From Thiobacillus sp. (GTDB lineage Bacteria; Pseudomonadota; Gammaproteobacteria; Burkholderiales; Thiobacillaceae): a stretch of 38,995 bases of DNA. Below, piece after piece: positions 7,682 to 15,460 of this stretch (within the stretch, counting starts at the first letter, position 1; the number at the start of each line of letters is the position of its first letter). The stretch is taken from contig JAGVGD010000077.1 of assembly GCA_020057245.1 (NCBI GenBank), positions 1 to 38,995 on the forward strand, in the 5' to 3' direction. The position numbers and the translations under genes are program-made. A model generated the notes under the pieces. It saw only the letters and a program-made list of their open reading frames with translations. It had not been told where the DNA came from and did not search any database.

Positions 7682-9338
7682 GGGAATTTCCTCCGCGCCA
7701 GGTCAGCAGAATGATGGGGATCATACCGGCGATGACAATGGCGAGCGACGGCAGCGCCGCGCGTTCCCATTCCCCTTCCGAGGTCATCTCGAATACGCGG
7801 ATCGCCAGGGTGTCCCAGCCGAACGGTCGGGTCATCAGGGTGATCGGCATTTCCTTCATGATGTCGACGAAGGTGAGCGCGGCCGCGGTCAGCAGACTGG
7901 CGCGCAGCATCGGCAGATGTACCCGCGTCAGCAGGCCGGCGGTGTGGGTACCGAGATTCTTCGCCGCTTCGTCGATGTTGCGGCTGATGCGGTGCAGACC
8001 GCTGTCGATGGGGCCGAAACCGACTGCGAGAAAACGCACCAGATAGGCCAGCAGCATCACCAGCAGCGTGCCCTTGAGGATTTCGGTGCCGTCGAAACCG
8101 AACCAGGCGCGGCCGCTGTCGATCAGCCAGTTGTCGAGCGCCGCCACCGGGATGAACAGGCCCACCGCCAATACCGCGCCGGGAAAGGCGTAGCCGAGGG
8201 TGGCGAGACGCTGCGTCCACATCATCGCGTTGCCGGGGCGCTGACGCCCGGCGTAGGCGAGCAGCAAGGCCACCGCCACCACCATCAGCGCGCCGATGCC
8301 GGCCAGCAGCACCGAATGCCAGGCAAAGCCCCAGTAACGGCTGTCGAGATCGCTGGCGATGACGTCGCGCGTCCACAGCGCAAGCTGCGTCACCGGAATG
8401 ATGAAGGCCACGGCGAGCACCGTGGCCGCGTAAACGAATACCAGCGTGGCGAGACCTGGCGAAAGCTTGATGCGACGTGAGGCCGCGCTGCGCCCCACTG
8501 CACCGTAGCGCATCTGCGTGCGCGAGCGCTGCTCGAACACCACCGCGACCAGCACGAACAGGATCAGGATCGACGCCAGCTGCGCCGCCGCCGCCAGCGA
8601 GAACAGGCTGTACCACGCCTTGTAAATGGCGGTGGTAAAGGTGTCGTAGTTGAAGATCGCCATGGTGCCGAAATCAGCCAGGGTTTCCATCAGCGCCAGC
8701 ATCAGGCCGGCGGCGATCCACGGTCGCGCCATCGGCAGTGCCACCCGGAAGAAGCCCTGGGTGCGGGAGAGGCCGAGCGACTGCGCGGCCTCCAGCGCGA
8801 TCGCGCCCTGGGTGGCAAAGGCGTTCTTCGCGATCAGATAGACATAGGGATACAGCGCCAGCGACATCACCAGAATGACGCCGCCGCGCGAGCGGATCTC
8901 GGGCAGCCCGGTGATGCCCCAGCCTGCGCGCAACCAGGTTTGCAGCGGGCCGGTGAAATCCAGCAGGCCGATGGCGACGAAGGCCGTGACGTAGGCGGGC
9001 AGCGCCAGCGGCAGCAGCAAGGCCCAGTCGAACAGGCGGCGGCCGGGAAACTCGCACATCGCCGTCAGCCAGGCCAGCGACACCCCCAGCACGCTGACGC
9101 CGATGGCCACGCCGAGCACCAGCCACAGCGTGTTGCCGATCAGTTCCGGCAGAACGAATTCGGTCAGGTGGGCGAGGATGTCGCCCTCGACCTGGGCGAA
9201 CGACGAGAAGGTGACGACGACCGGCACCAGCACCAGTGCGGCCACTGCGAGGGCGAACACCCTCCAGCCGCCGGGGCGCGGCCAAACAAAAACGCCCGTT
9301 GCGGGCGTTTTTGCGAGAACGACTGCGTTATCAGACAA
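7674..9338 (-). CDS. fbpB: Ferric-iron ABC importer permease (FbpB type)
   Basis: The reading frame encodes up to 554 aa with about twelve hydrophobic segments and two binding-protein-dependent permease modules. Each carries the cytoplasmic EAA loop: EAAQSLGLSRTQGFFRVALPMARPWI in the first half and DEAAKNLGTHTAGLLTRVHLPMLRASL in the second. This double-length architecture is typical of FbpB/SfuB. The start is uncertain. The outermost candidate is TTG at 9338, with no ribosome site, and a perfect terminator hairpin (9288-9312) would then lie within codons 9-17. Internal GTG codons at 9260 or 9245 would put the start after the hairpin and still keep the first membrane helix. It lies between the binding protein and ATPase genes. 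Confidence 0.9.
   Translation of the reverse strand: MSDNAVVLAKTPATGVFVWPRPGGWRVFALAVAALVLVPVVVTFSSFAQVEGDILAHLTEFVLPELIGNTLWLVLGVAIGVSVLGVSLAWLTAMCEFPGRRLFDWALLLPLALPAYVTAFVAIGLLDFTGPLQTWLRAGWGITGLPEIRSRGGVILVMSLALYPYVYLIAKNAFATQGAIALEAAQSLGLSRTQGFFRVALPMARPWIAAGLMLALMETLADFGTMAIFNYDTFTTAIYKAWYSLFSLAAAAQLASILILFVLVAVVFEQRSRTQMRYGAVGRSAASRRIKLSPGLATLVFVYAATVLAVAFIIPVTQLALWTRDVIASDLDSRYWGFAWHSVLLAGIGALMVVAVALLLAYAGRQRPGNAMMWTQRLATLGYAFPGAVLAVGLFIPVAALDNWLIDSGRAWFGFDGTEILKGTLLVMLLAYLVRFLAVGFGPIDSGLHRISRNIDEAAKNLGTHTAGLLTRVHLPMLRASLLTAAALTFVDIMKEMPITLMTRPFGWDTLAIRVFEMTSEGEWERAALPSLAIVIAGMIPIILLTWRGGNSHG
9288..9312 (-). terminator. Rho-independent terminator/attenuator between fbpA and fbpB
   Basis: AAAAACGCCCG (9288-9298), loop TTG, CGGGCGTTTTT (9302-9312) forms a perfect 11-bp stem. 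Read on the minus strand it ends in TTTTTGTTT, a proper U-tract. It lies 38 nt after the binding-protein stop codon (9350), inside the first codons of the permease frame if that begins at 9338. It would trim most transcripts after the binding-protein gene, a common way to make SBP in excess over the transporter. Confidence 0.85.
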
Positions 9339-9349
9339 GAGGAATCACT

Positions 9350-10357
9350 TTATTTGTAGCCGGCGCGATCCATCAATTTTACGGCCTTGGCCTGCAGGCT
9401 GCCAGCGTCTTTGACGTTGATCAGGTTCTGCTTGAAGCTGCCCCAGGCTGCCACGGACTTGTCCGGCGCCACTTTCGGGTTGACCGGGTATTCCAGGTTA
9501 ACGTCGGCGAACAGGTTCTGCGCCTTGTCGGACGACAGCCATTCGATCAGCTTCTGCGCGCCGGCCGGGTTCTTGGCATGGGCTGTTACACCGGCACCGG
9601 AGACGTTGACGTGCACGCCGGCGGCCTTGTTCTTGAGGTTTTGGTTGGGCCAGAAAATCGCCAGCGGCAAGTTGGGTGTTTTCTCCATCAGGCGGCCGAA
9701 GTAATAGGTGTTGACCAGGGTGACATCGCACTGTCCGGCCGCCACGGCTTCCATTGCCTTGGTGTCGTCGGGGAAGGGCGAGGTTGCGAGGTTGGTGACC
9801 CAGCCGTGCACGATGTCCTCGGTTTTGCCTTCGCCGTATTCGGTGATCATCATCGCCACCAGGCTCTGGTTGTAGACCTTTTTCGAGGTGCGCAGGCAGA
9901 GGCGGCCTTTCCATTTCGGATTGGCCAGGTCTTCGTAGGTCGACAGGTCGGCCGGTTTGACCTTGGCCGTGTTGTAGACGATGGTGCGGGCGCGTACCGA
10001 CAGGCCGAACCATTCGTTGCTCGGGTCGCGCAGGTGGGCTGGCACGTTGGTGCTCAGGATTTTCGACTGGATCGGGCGCAACAGACCTTCTTCGGAGGCC
10101 TGCCACAAATTGCCCGCGTCTACCGTCAGCAGCATGTCGGCCGGGGTGTTCTTGCCTTCGGCCTTGAGGCGCGCCATCAGCGGGCCTTCCTTGTCGGTGA
10201 TGAATTTTACGGCGACGCCGGTGTCCCTGGTGTAGGCGTCGAACAGCGGCTTGATCAGCTGTTCGTTGCGCGCGGAATACACCACGACTTCTTCTGCAAG
10301 AGTGGGGAGAGTGGTCACGGCCAGCGTCAGGGCGGCCAAAAGGCGGGTCAGTTTCAT
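9350..10357 (-). CDS. fbpA: Ferric-iron ABC importer, periplasmic binding protein (FbpA)
   Basis: The 335-aa protein has a signal peptide ([21 protein letters not shown], residues 1-21) and then [21 protein letters not shown], the typical N terminus of mature FbpA/FutA/IdiA proteins. Other family marks are the [15 protein letters not shown] loop and the iron-binding tyrosine pair in VNTYYFGR. The C-terminal half carries [21 protein letters not shown]. In this family Fe(III) is held by tyrosines with a synergistic anion and delivered to FbpB/FbpC. It is the first gene of the iron operon. A promoter overlapped by a Fur palindrome lies 34-62 nt upstream, and a terminator follows the gene, so it is probably the most strongly expressed gene of the set under iron limitation. 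Confidence 0.93.
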   Translation of the reverse strand: MKLTRLLAALTLAVTTLPTLAEEVVVYSARNEQLIKPLFDAYTRDTGVAVKFITDKEGPLMARLKAEGKNTPADMLLTVDAGNLWQASEEGLLRPIQSKILSTNVPAHLRDPSNEWFGLSVRARTIVYNTAKVKPADLSTYEDLANPKWKGRLCLRTSKKVYNQSLVAMMITEYGEGKTEDIVHGWVTNLATSPFPDDTKAMEAVAAGQCDVTLVNTYYFGRLMEKTPNLPLAIFWPNQNLKNKAAGVHVNVSGAGVTAHAKNPAGAQKLIEWLSSDKAQNLFADVNLEYPVNPKVAPDKSVAAWGSFKQNLINVKDAGSLQAKAVKLMDRAGYK

Positions 10358-10390
10358 GCTTGAAGCATCCTGTGGTGAACGAATGGTTTA

Positions 10391-10419
10391 ATCGTACTGC
10401 AAATGATAACAGTTATCAA
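10391..10419 (-). promoter_or_regulatory. Promoter of fbpA (sigma70-like)
   Basis: On the minus strand, -35 TTGATA (10414-10419) is followed by a 17-nt spacer and -10 TACGAT (10391-10396). These match the consensus at five and four of six positions. The start codon of fbpA is 34 nt further on. Confidence 0.65.
10404..10418. promoter_or_regulatory. Fur box (7-1-7 palindrome)
   Basis: TGATAACAGTTATCA is a perfect 7-1-7 inverted repeat matching the Fur core TGATAATnATTATCA at 13 of the 14 arm-type positions allowing the central C/G pair. It covers the -35 and part of the spacer of the fbpA promoter, so Fe(II)-Fur would block transcription in iron-replete cells. It might also influence the divergent HIRAN/EamA genes. 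Confidence 0.82.
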
Positions 10420-10494
10420 TAATTAACCGGTTTGGAAGAGGGAGGTACGAATCACGGCTCGTTGCGGCGGCTTTACCCTCGTCGACTCAGTAGA

Positions 10495-10899
10495 ATGAAC
10501 GGCATGTTCCGTCTGCTCCTGCTATTGCTGGCGATGGGCATGTGGGCGCCGTCGCTCCATGCCCAGGTCGCCGCCCGCATCCTGCTGCAGGATTCGCCGC
10601 TGGCGGGTTTCCAGTACCACGCCGGCAAGGAGCTGTGGCCGCAGATGCGGGTAGGCGACGCGCTCGCGCTGATCCGCGAGCCGAATAATGCCTATGACGC
10701 GAACGCGGTGCGGATCGAATGGCAGGGCCACAAGATCGGTTACGTGCCGCGCCGCGACAATGCCGATGCCGCGCGTTTTCTCGACCGCGGGCAGGCGCTG
10801 GAGGCCCGCATCAGCCGTCTGGCCGAAGGGCGCGATCCGTGGTCGCGAATCCGCTTTGAAATCCTGATTCCGTTGCTGTCGCCCGGTAAAACCGAATGA
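10495..10899 (+). CDS. Secreted or anchored HIRAN-domain protein
   Basis: From ATG 10495 the protein is 134 aa (a second ATG at 10504 is possible; an upstream TTG at 10432 adds an unlikely charged leader). It has an N-terminal hydrophobic stretch that looks like a signal peptide (FRLLLLLLAMGMWAPSLHAQ). A compact HIRAN fold follows, with LAGFQYHAGKELWPQMRVGDALALIREPNNAYDANAVRI and WQGHKIGYVPR. HIRAN domains in HLTF/Rad5 bind DNA 3' ends, but short bacterial stand-alone copies with export signals are common and of unknown role, so DNA binding should not be assumed. It overlaps the next gene by ATGA, implying translational coupling. It is divergent from the fbp operon. Confidence 0.75.
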   Translation: MNGMFRLLLLLLAMGMWAPSLHAQVAARILLQDSPLAGFQYHAGKELWPQMRVGDALALIREPNNAYDANAVRIEWQGHKIGYVPRRDNADAARFLDRGQALEARISRLAEGRDPWSRIRFEILIPLLSPGKTE

Positions 10900-11756
10900 A
10901 ATCCAGCTGGATGCTTGTCGCAGCCGCATTGTTCGCGCTGATGGGGGTACTGGTGAAACACGCCTCGATTCATTTTTCGAGCGCGGAGCTGGTGTTCTAC
11001 CGCTCGGTCTTCGGCCTGCTGGCAATCGGCGGCGTGATCGCCGTGCAGCACGGCAGTTTGCTGAAACCGCTGGCCACGCCGTATCGCCGTGCGCATTTCT
11101 GGCGTGGCCTGTCGGGCTTCGTGGCGCTGGTGTTGTTCTTCTATGCCATCGCGCGCCTGCCGCTGGCCACCGCGGTAACGCTGAATTACACCGCGCCGCT
11201 GTTTCTGGCCGCGCTGTCGGCCTGGTGGCTGCACGAAAAACATGGGCGCGGCCTGCTCGGCGCAGTGGCGCTGGGCTTCGTGGGCATCGTGCTGGTGCTG
11301 CGGCCGCAGGTGCAGGACCAGGCCTGGCTGCCTGCGCTGGCCGGGCTGGTGTCGGGCATGCTGGCAGCCGTGGCGTATGTCAACGTCAAGCAGCTGGGCC
11401 GGCTCGGCGAACCCGAGTGGCGGGTGGTGTTTTATTTCACCCTGCTGGCGACGCTTGGCGGCGGGGTGTGGATGCTGCTGGCCGGGTTTCATCGCCCGGA
11501 TGCGGCAGACTGGCCGTGGCTGATCGGGATCGGCGTAACCGCCACGCTGGCGCAGCTGGCGCTGACGCGCGCCTATCACCGCGGCCGCACGCTGATCGTG
11601 GGCGCGCTGGCGTATTCCACGGTAGGGTTTTCGGCGCTGTACGGCCTGATTCTGTTCGGCGAGGCTTTGCCGCTGTCGGCATGGACGGGCATGGCGGTGG
11701 TGGCGATTGCTGGAATCTGGGCAGTTCGAAGCGCTGCGCCGGCTGATTCGCTATAG
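10896..11756 (+). CDS. EamA/DMT-superfamily transporter
   Basis: The 286-aa protein has about ten hydrophobic helices in two EamA repeats. The first carries ELVFYRSVFGLLAI, LPLATAVTLNYTAPLF and GFVGIVLVLRP; the second carries LTRAYHRGRTLIVGALAYSTVGFSALYGLILFGEALP. Such inner-membrane carriers export amino acids, purines or other small metabolites; the substrate cannot be predicted. The start overlaps the HIRAN stop by 4 nt. A second, unrelated-looking EamA gene is at 21587. Confidence 0.88.
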   Translation: MKSSWMLVAAALFALMGVLVKHASIHFSSAELVFYRSVFGLLAIGGVIAVQHGSLLKPLATPYRRAHFWRGLSGFVALVLFFYAIARLPLATAVTLNYTAPLFLAALSAWWLHEKHGRGLLGAVALGFVGIVLVLRPQVQDQAWLPALAGLVSGMLAAVAYVNVKQLGRLGEPEWRVVFYFTLLATLGGGVWMLLAGFHRPDAADWPWLIGIGVTATLAQLALTRAYHRGRTLIVGALAYSTVGFSALYGLILFGEALPLSAWTGMAVVAIAGIWAVRSAAPADSL

Positions 11757-11784
11757 TGGAACGAGTTCACCTCAGGAGCGAAAC

Positions 11785-12153
11785 ATGATCAGCCTCAATA
11801 TCAAGAACAACCAGATTGCAGTTTCCGTCATGGGCCAGTTCACCCTCGACGACTACCGCGAATTCGAACAGGCGGTGTGTTACGGCATCCAGTTTCAGGG
11901 CAAGGTCGATCTGCTGTTCGACCTGCGCGACATGCTGTCGTACAGCCTCGACGTGGCGTGGGAAGAACTGAAATTCTCGCGCGAGCACAAGAATGACTTT
12001 GGCCGCATCGCCGTCCTCACCGACGATCAGTGGATGGCGTGGAGCATGTGGCTCAACCGCTCGTTCATGTCGGCGGAGATACATCTGTTTGATGATCTGG
12101 ACATGGCGCAGGCGTGGCTGGCCGGGGGCGATCTGCCGCTGCCGGCGGGTTGA
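11785..12153 (+). CDS. SpoIIAA-like (STAS/SEC14-like) protein
   Basis: The ATG at 11785 is preceded by AGGAG (11774-11778), so the protein is 122 aa; an upstream in-frame extension is not needed. It shows the SpoIIAA-like pattern: a beta strand ending SVMGQFTLDDYREFEQAV, a central KVDLLFDLRDMLSYSLDVAWEELKF and a late FGRIAVLTDD strand plus W-rich helix. Members of this family (PF11964 type) are small cytoplasmic proteins with a STAS/SEC14-like fold and mostly unknown function. The gene is 28 nt after the EamA gene and just before a long palindromic repeat. Confidence 0.72.
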   Translation: MISLNIKNNQIAVSVMGQFTLDDYREFEQAVCYGIQFQGKVDLLFDLRDMLSYSLDVAWEELKFSREHKNDFGRIAVLTDDQWMAWSMWLNRSFMSAEIHLFDDLDMAQAWLAGGDLPLPAG

Positions 12154-12312
12154 GAGGCTGAGAGTCTTTCGTCCGGGCTCGCCTTACCCATCAAAACGCC
12201 CTTGCTCGTCGTTGCAAATACTCACCATAGCCTTGCTATGGCTGTGCTTTGCGCCTCGGTCAAGTGCGTTTTGACGGGCCTTTCGAACACGGCCGAAAAA
12301 CGCTCAGCCTCT
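12153..12312. repeat. Long imperfect palindrome (dispersed hairpin-type repeat) at a convergent junction
   Basis: The outer arms are AGAGGCTGAG (12153-12162) and CTCAGCCTCT (12303-12312). The middle arms are TCAAAACGC (12191-12199) and GCGTTTTGA (12266-12274). The centre is CCATAGC-CTT-GCTATGG flanked by GCAAA and TTTGC. The central part has the CTCGTCGTTGCAAATACTC...CTATGGCTGTGCTTTGCGCCTCG form that I recognise as an interspersed intergenic hairpin in many beta- and gammaproteobacteria. It fills the gap between two converging genes and overlaps their last bases, so it may serve as a bidirectional transcription stop. Confidence 0.7.
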
Positions 12313-13050
12313 GAGGCGCGGCGGCCGGAACACGGCCGGGTTGGCGTAATACGCCGCCGTCGCATTGGCGGCATCCCATCCCGGCACGCCCTGCACCGGC
12401 AGCGGGGCAAGCTGGCGCGGCGAAGTGATGGCGGCGAGGGCGGCGACAGCCCGATTCTCGATTGCACTGTCGGTTGAGTCCGCATCCAGCATCAGGCATT
12501 TTCCGGTCACGGCCGGGTAGGGCGCCAGCAGCTTTTCCAGCAGGGCGTGCCCGACCACCACAAATTCCATTCGCGTTTCGACTTGCCGACGCCGCTCCCA
12601 GAACAGCTTCTGCCAGGCGTGTTCAGCCAGCAAGGTGGGCAAGGCCGGGTCGCGGCTGACCACCCACACCCCCGACTCATCCAGTACCGTCAGCGCGTCG
12701 CGCCGGCGGCCGCGCAGGGCATCTGTCTCCAGCACGATAGCCGCGCCGTGTGCCGCGTTCAGCGCCGCCTTGAAGTACGGAAAGCGCAGCCACACCAGCG
12801 CATTCATGACGTCGTGCCAGGTCTCGGCGCGGGTCGGTACCTCGCCGGTTTTCAGGATGCGGGTTTCGTAATCGCGCGCAGACAGATGCCCCGCGGCCGC
12901 GACAAAGCGCAGCGGCAGATCGCGCGCCTGGAGGGTGCCGGACGCGCTGGCCAGTGCGTTGAGTCCGGCCAGCGAGGGTGCGCTGCGGGCCAGATCGAGC
13001 GCGTCGATCAGCTGCCGGTAGGGCGCAAAAGCAGGGTGGTCGAAGTTCAA
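12304..13050 (-). CDS. DUF3025 domain-containing protein
   Basis: The 248-aa protein matches the DUF3025 pattern: an N-terminal PAFAPYRQLIDALD helix, LRFVAAAGHLSARDYETRILKTGEVPTR, the strongly conserved WHDVMNALVWLRFPYFKAALNAAH, and DALTVLDESGVWVVS. The C terminus has GVPGWDAANATAAYYANPAVFRPPR. No enzymatic activity is established for the family. No signal peptide is visible. Its start overlaps the stop of the CnoX-like gene by 4 nt (13047-13050), so it is the third gene of a coupled operon. Confidence 0.85.
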   Translation of the reverse strand: MNFDHPAFAPYRQLIDALDLARSAPSLAGLNALASASGTLQARDLPLRFVAAAGHLSARDYETRILKTGEVPTRAETWHDVMNALVWLRFPYFKAALNAAHGAAIVLETDALRGRRRDALTVLDESGVWVVSRDPALPTLLAEHAWQKLFWERRRQVETRMEFVVVGHALLEKLLAPYPAVTGKCLMLDADSTDSAIENRAVAALAAITSPRQLAPLPVQGVPGWDAANATAAYYANPAVFRPPRLRG

Positions 13051-13916
13051 TGCAAGGATTCGGAAAGCGCCTGGCGGAATTGCCGCGTCAGCGGATGCGC
13101 ACTGCCGAGCAGGTCGAACAGGGCCAACAGGCTGGTGCGGCCGATCTCGTGGCGGTAGTTGCGGTCGGTGCGGGTAATGAAGAGCAGCGCGCTCATCGCC
13201 GCTGCGAAGTCGTCTTGCGCCAGCAGCACGGCGGCGCGCTGGTAATGCGCGGCGAGGTCGTTGGGCTGTTGTGCCAGCTGCGCATCGATGGCTTCCAGTG
13301 CGGGCGCCTGGCGCGCCGTCTCGGCCAGATTCAGGTGCGCGTACAAATGGGCGAGTTCGGGCGCTTGCCGCGCTTCGGGCGGCAGGCTGTCGAGCAGCTT
13401 CAGTGCCTGCTCGCTATCGCCTTGCGACCACAGCAGCTTGGCGAGATCGCGCGGGATGGCGAGATTCTCGGGTTCAGCCATCGCCGCGTTGGCCAGCAGC
13501 ATGCGCGCCTGTTCGACCTTGCCCGACTGCCAGGCGGCGACGCCGAGCGCGTGGGCGCGGTGAGCGTCGCCGGCGATGAAGCGGTCGAGCACTTCACGGA
13601 AACTGCTGTCGGGATCGGCACCGTGTATGGTGTGGGCGACTTCGCCGCGCCAGAAAAACTTCACTGTCGGCACCGAGTTCACGCTGAAGCGTCGCGCCAG
13701 TTCCGGCAGTGCGTCGGCGTTGAGCATCACCAGCAGGAACTTGCCGCCGTATTCGGCGGCGAGCTTGACCAGGCGCGGCATCAGGATGAAGCAGGGGCCG
13801 GCCTTGGGGGTCCAGAAATGCACCAGCACCGGGCCCTTGTGCGAGTTTTCCAGCACCAGCCGGTTGAAATTGTCGGCGCTGGCGTCGAAGACGTAGGGAG
13901 ACAGGGGCGCCATCAA
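13047..13916 (-). CDS. CnoX/YbbN-like thioredoxin-TPR co-chaperone
   Basis: The 289-aa protein has an N-terminal thioredoxin fold (about 1-110, with VLVHFWTPKAGPC and NSVPTVKFFWRGE) followed by a TPR-like helical domain (about 120-285). This is the layout of E. coli CnoX (YbbN). The usual CxxC is replaced by A39-G-P-C42, so only one cysteine remains and disulfide exchange of the classical type is not possible. E. coli CnoX also lacks a working CxxC and acts as a holdase that hands proteins to GroEL or DnaK. The start overlaps the iminopeptidase stop by 4 nt. Confidence 0.83.
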   Translation of the reverse strand: MMAPLSPYVFDASADNFNRLVLENSHKGPVLVHFWTPKAGPCFILMPRLVKLAAEYGGKFLLVMLNADALPELARRFSVNSVPTVKFFWRGEVAHTIHGADPDSSFREVLDRFIAGDAHRAHALGVAAWQSGKVEQARMLLANAAMAEPENLAIPRDLAKLLWSQGDSEQALKLLDSLPPEARQAPELAHLYAHLNLAETARQAPALEAIDAQLAQQPNDLAAHYQRAAVLLAQDDFAAAMSALLFITRTDRNYRHEIGRTSLLALFDLLGSAHPLTRQFRQALSESLH

Positions 13917-14875
13917 TCAAAGGTTCCGGTGCGGGCAAAGCGGTCGCAGGCGGCGATAAGTTCGCGCGCAATCCCAGGCTCGAACGCCGAGTGGCCGGCA
14001 TCTACCACCACCACATAACGGGCCTGCGGCCAGGCGCGCGCCAGCGCGTCGGCGGTGACGATGGGGCAGACGGCGTCGTAGCGGCCCTGCACGATGACCG
14101 CGGGAATCGTGCGGATGCGGTCGATATGGTCGAGCAGGCTGTTGTCGGGCAGGAAGATGTTGTTGACGAAGTAATGCGCCTCGATGCGCGACAGCGACAG
14201 CGCGGTCTGATCGCTGCCGAATGCGGCGACCAGCTCGGGGCTCGGCAGCAGGGTCGAGCATGACGCCTCGAAGGTGGCCCATTGGTAGGCGGCAGGCTGA
14301 TGCACGGTCGGGTCGGGGTCGATCAGGCGACGGTGATACGCCGTCAGCAGGTCGCTGCGTTCCGCTTGCGGGATGAAGGATTCCAGTTGCCGCTGCGCTT
14401 CGGGAAAGAAGGCGCGGATACCCTCGAGAAACCAGTCGATTTCACTTTTTCGGCACAGAAAAATGCCGCGCAGCACCAGCCCCAGACAGCGTTCCGGGTG
14501 CACCTCGGCATAGGCGAGCGCAAGGGTTGATCCCCACGAACCGCCGAATACCAGCCAGCGTTCGATCCCGAGTTGGACGCGCAGCGCTTCCATGTCGGCG
14601 ATCAGATGCGGGGTGGTGTTGTCGGCCAGCTCGCCATGCGGCGTCGAGCGGCCGCTGCCGCGCTGGTCGAAAAGAATGATGCGGTAGCGCGCCGGGTCGA
14701 AAAACTGTCGTTGCCTGGGCGAGGTGCCGGAGCCGGGGCCGCCATGCACGAACAGCGCCGGAATGCCGTCCGGATTGCCGGAAGTCTCCCAGTAGATGCG
14801 GTGGAGACCGCCGGTTTCCATCATGCCGCTGGCGTAGGGGGCGATGGGCGGGTAGAGCGGGATTGTTGCGGACAT
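13913..14875 (-). CDS. pip: Proline iminopeptidase (S33, alpha/beta hydrolase)
   Basis: The 320-aa protein has the oxyanion motif HGGPGSG (44-50), the DQRGSGRS stretch, nucleophile S113 in GGSWGS, a late VQGRYDAVCP with the catalytic Asp, and DAGHSAFEPG with the catalytic His. These are the diagnostic features of proline iminopeptidase, which removes N-terminal proline from peptides in the cytoplasm. The length is typical (about 315 aa). It is the first gene of the pip-cnoX-DUF3025 operon, and the gene pairs overlap as ATGA. Confidence 0.92.
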   Translation of the reverse strand: MSATIPLYPPIAPYASGMMETGGLHRIYWETSGNPDGIPALFVHGGPGSGTSPRQRQFFDPARYRIILFDQRGSGRSTPHGELADNTTPHLIADMEALRVQLGIERWLVFGGSWGSTLALAYAEVHPERCLGLVLRGIFLCRKSEIDWFLEGIRAFFPEAQRQLESFIPQAERSDLLTAYHRRLIDPDPTVHQPAAYQWATFEASCSTLLPSPELVAAFGSDQTALSLSRIEAHYFVNNIFLPDNSLLDHIDRIRTIPAVIVQGRYDAVCPIVTADALARAWPQARYVVVVDAGHSAFEPGIARELIAACDRFARTGTFD

Positions 14876-15070
14876 GAGTGGAGCCTGGGTTCGAAGGTCG
14901 AATCATATCGCCTGCTCCGGTCGCGACGAAGAACCTCCGGCTGCGAATGGCGTATCGACAGACCGGGGCTGGGTACGTATGCTCTTCAAGTGCATGGCCG
15001 AATATGCCGTTGAAGCAGTCTGGCGGCGCAAACTGCCCGTCAATACAACATATTAATGAGGAGTACTGCC

Positions 15071-15460
15071 ATGAGTCAGGTTGTCAAAGTCGCCCTGTTG
15101 GGGCTGGGTGAAGTCGGAGAAACCTTCGCCGAGCATTTCCTGGAAAAAATCCAGGAAGATCATGTCCAGGTGGAAATCGTCGCCGCTGCCCACCACAATC
15201 TGGAATCGCCGGTTGCACTGGGCTTCATCCAGAACGGGGTGCCGGTATTCGAGGATGCGCTGGAAGTCGTGTCGATGGGTGCCAAGGTTGACATCATTTT
15301 CGACCTGACCGGCGATCCCGAACTGCGCAAGAAATTGCGCGTCGCCTTGCAGGAAACCCATAACCAGCACACCGTGATTGCCCCCGAAGTGGTGGCGCAC
15401 CTGCTGTGGAACTTCTTCGGCGAGGGCGAATTGCCGCACAGCGAAAAAACGGGTTATTGA
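15071..15460 (+). CDS. Small Rossmann-fold NAD-binding-like protein
   Basis: The ATG at 15071 follows a GAGGAG ribosome site (about 15059-15064), giving 129 aa. It starts with VVKVALLGLGEVGETFAEHF, a GxGxxG dinucleotide-binding turn as in homoserine dehydrogenase and dihydrodipicolinate reductase. Further Rossmann strands follow (VEIVAAAHHN, KVDIIFDLTGDPELRKKL, HTVIAPEVV). At this size it is just one nucleotide-binding domain with no catalytic domain, so a regulatory or sensory role is more likely than a dehydrogenase. The stop overlaps the FIST gene start (TGATG), so the two are probably made together and may interact. I do not recognise a named family. Confidence 0.65.
   Translation: MSQVVKVALLGLGEVGETFAEHFLEKIQEDHVQVEIVAAAHHNLESPVALGFIQNGVPVFEDALEVVSMGAKVDIIFDLTGDPELRKKLRVALQETHNQHTVIAPEVVAHLLWNFFGEGELPHSEKTGY

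Noticed and set aside
10432-10494. TTG-initiated extension of the HIRAN protein
   Set aside because: It adds a charged leader ahead of a hydrophobic signal-like stretch and has no ribosome site; ATG 10495 (or 10504) fits better.
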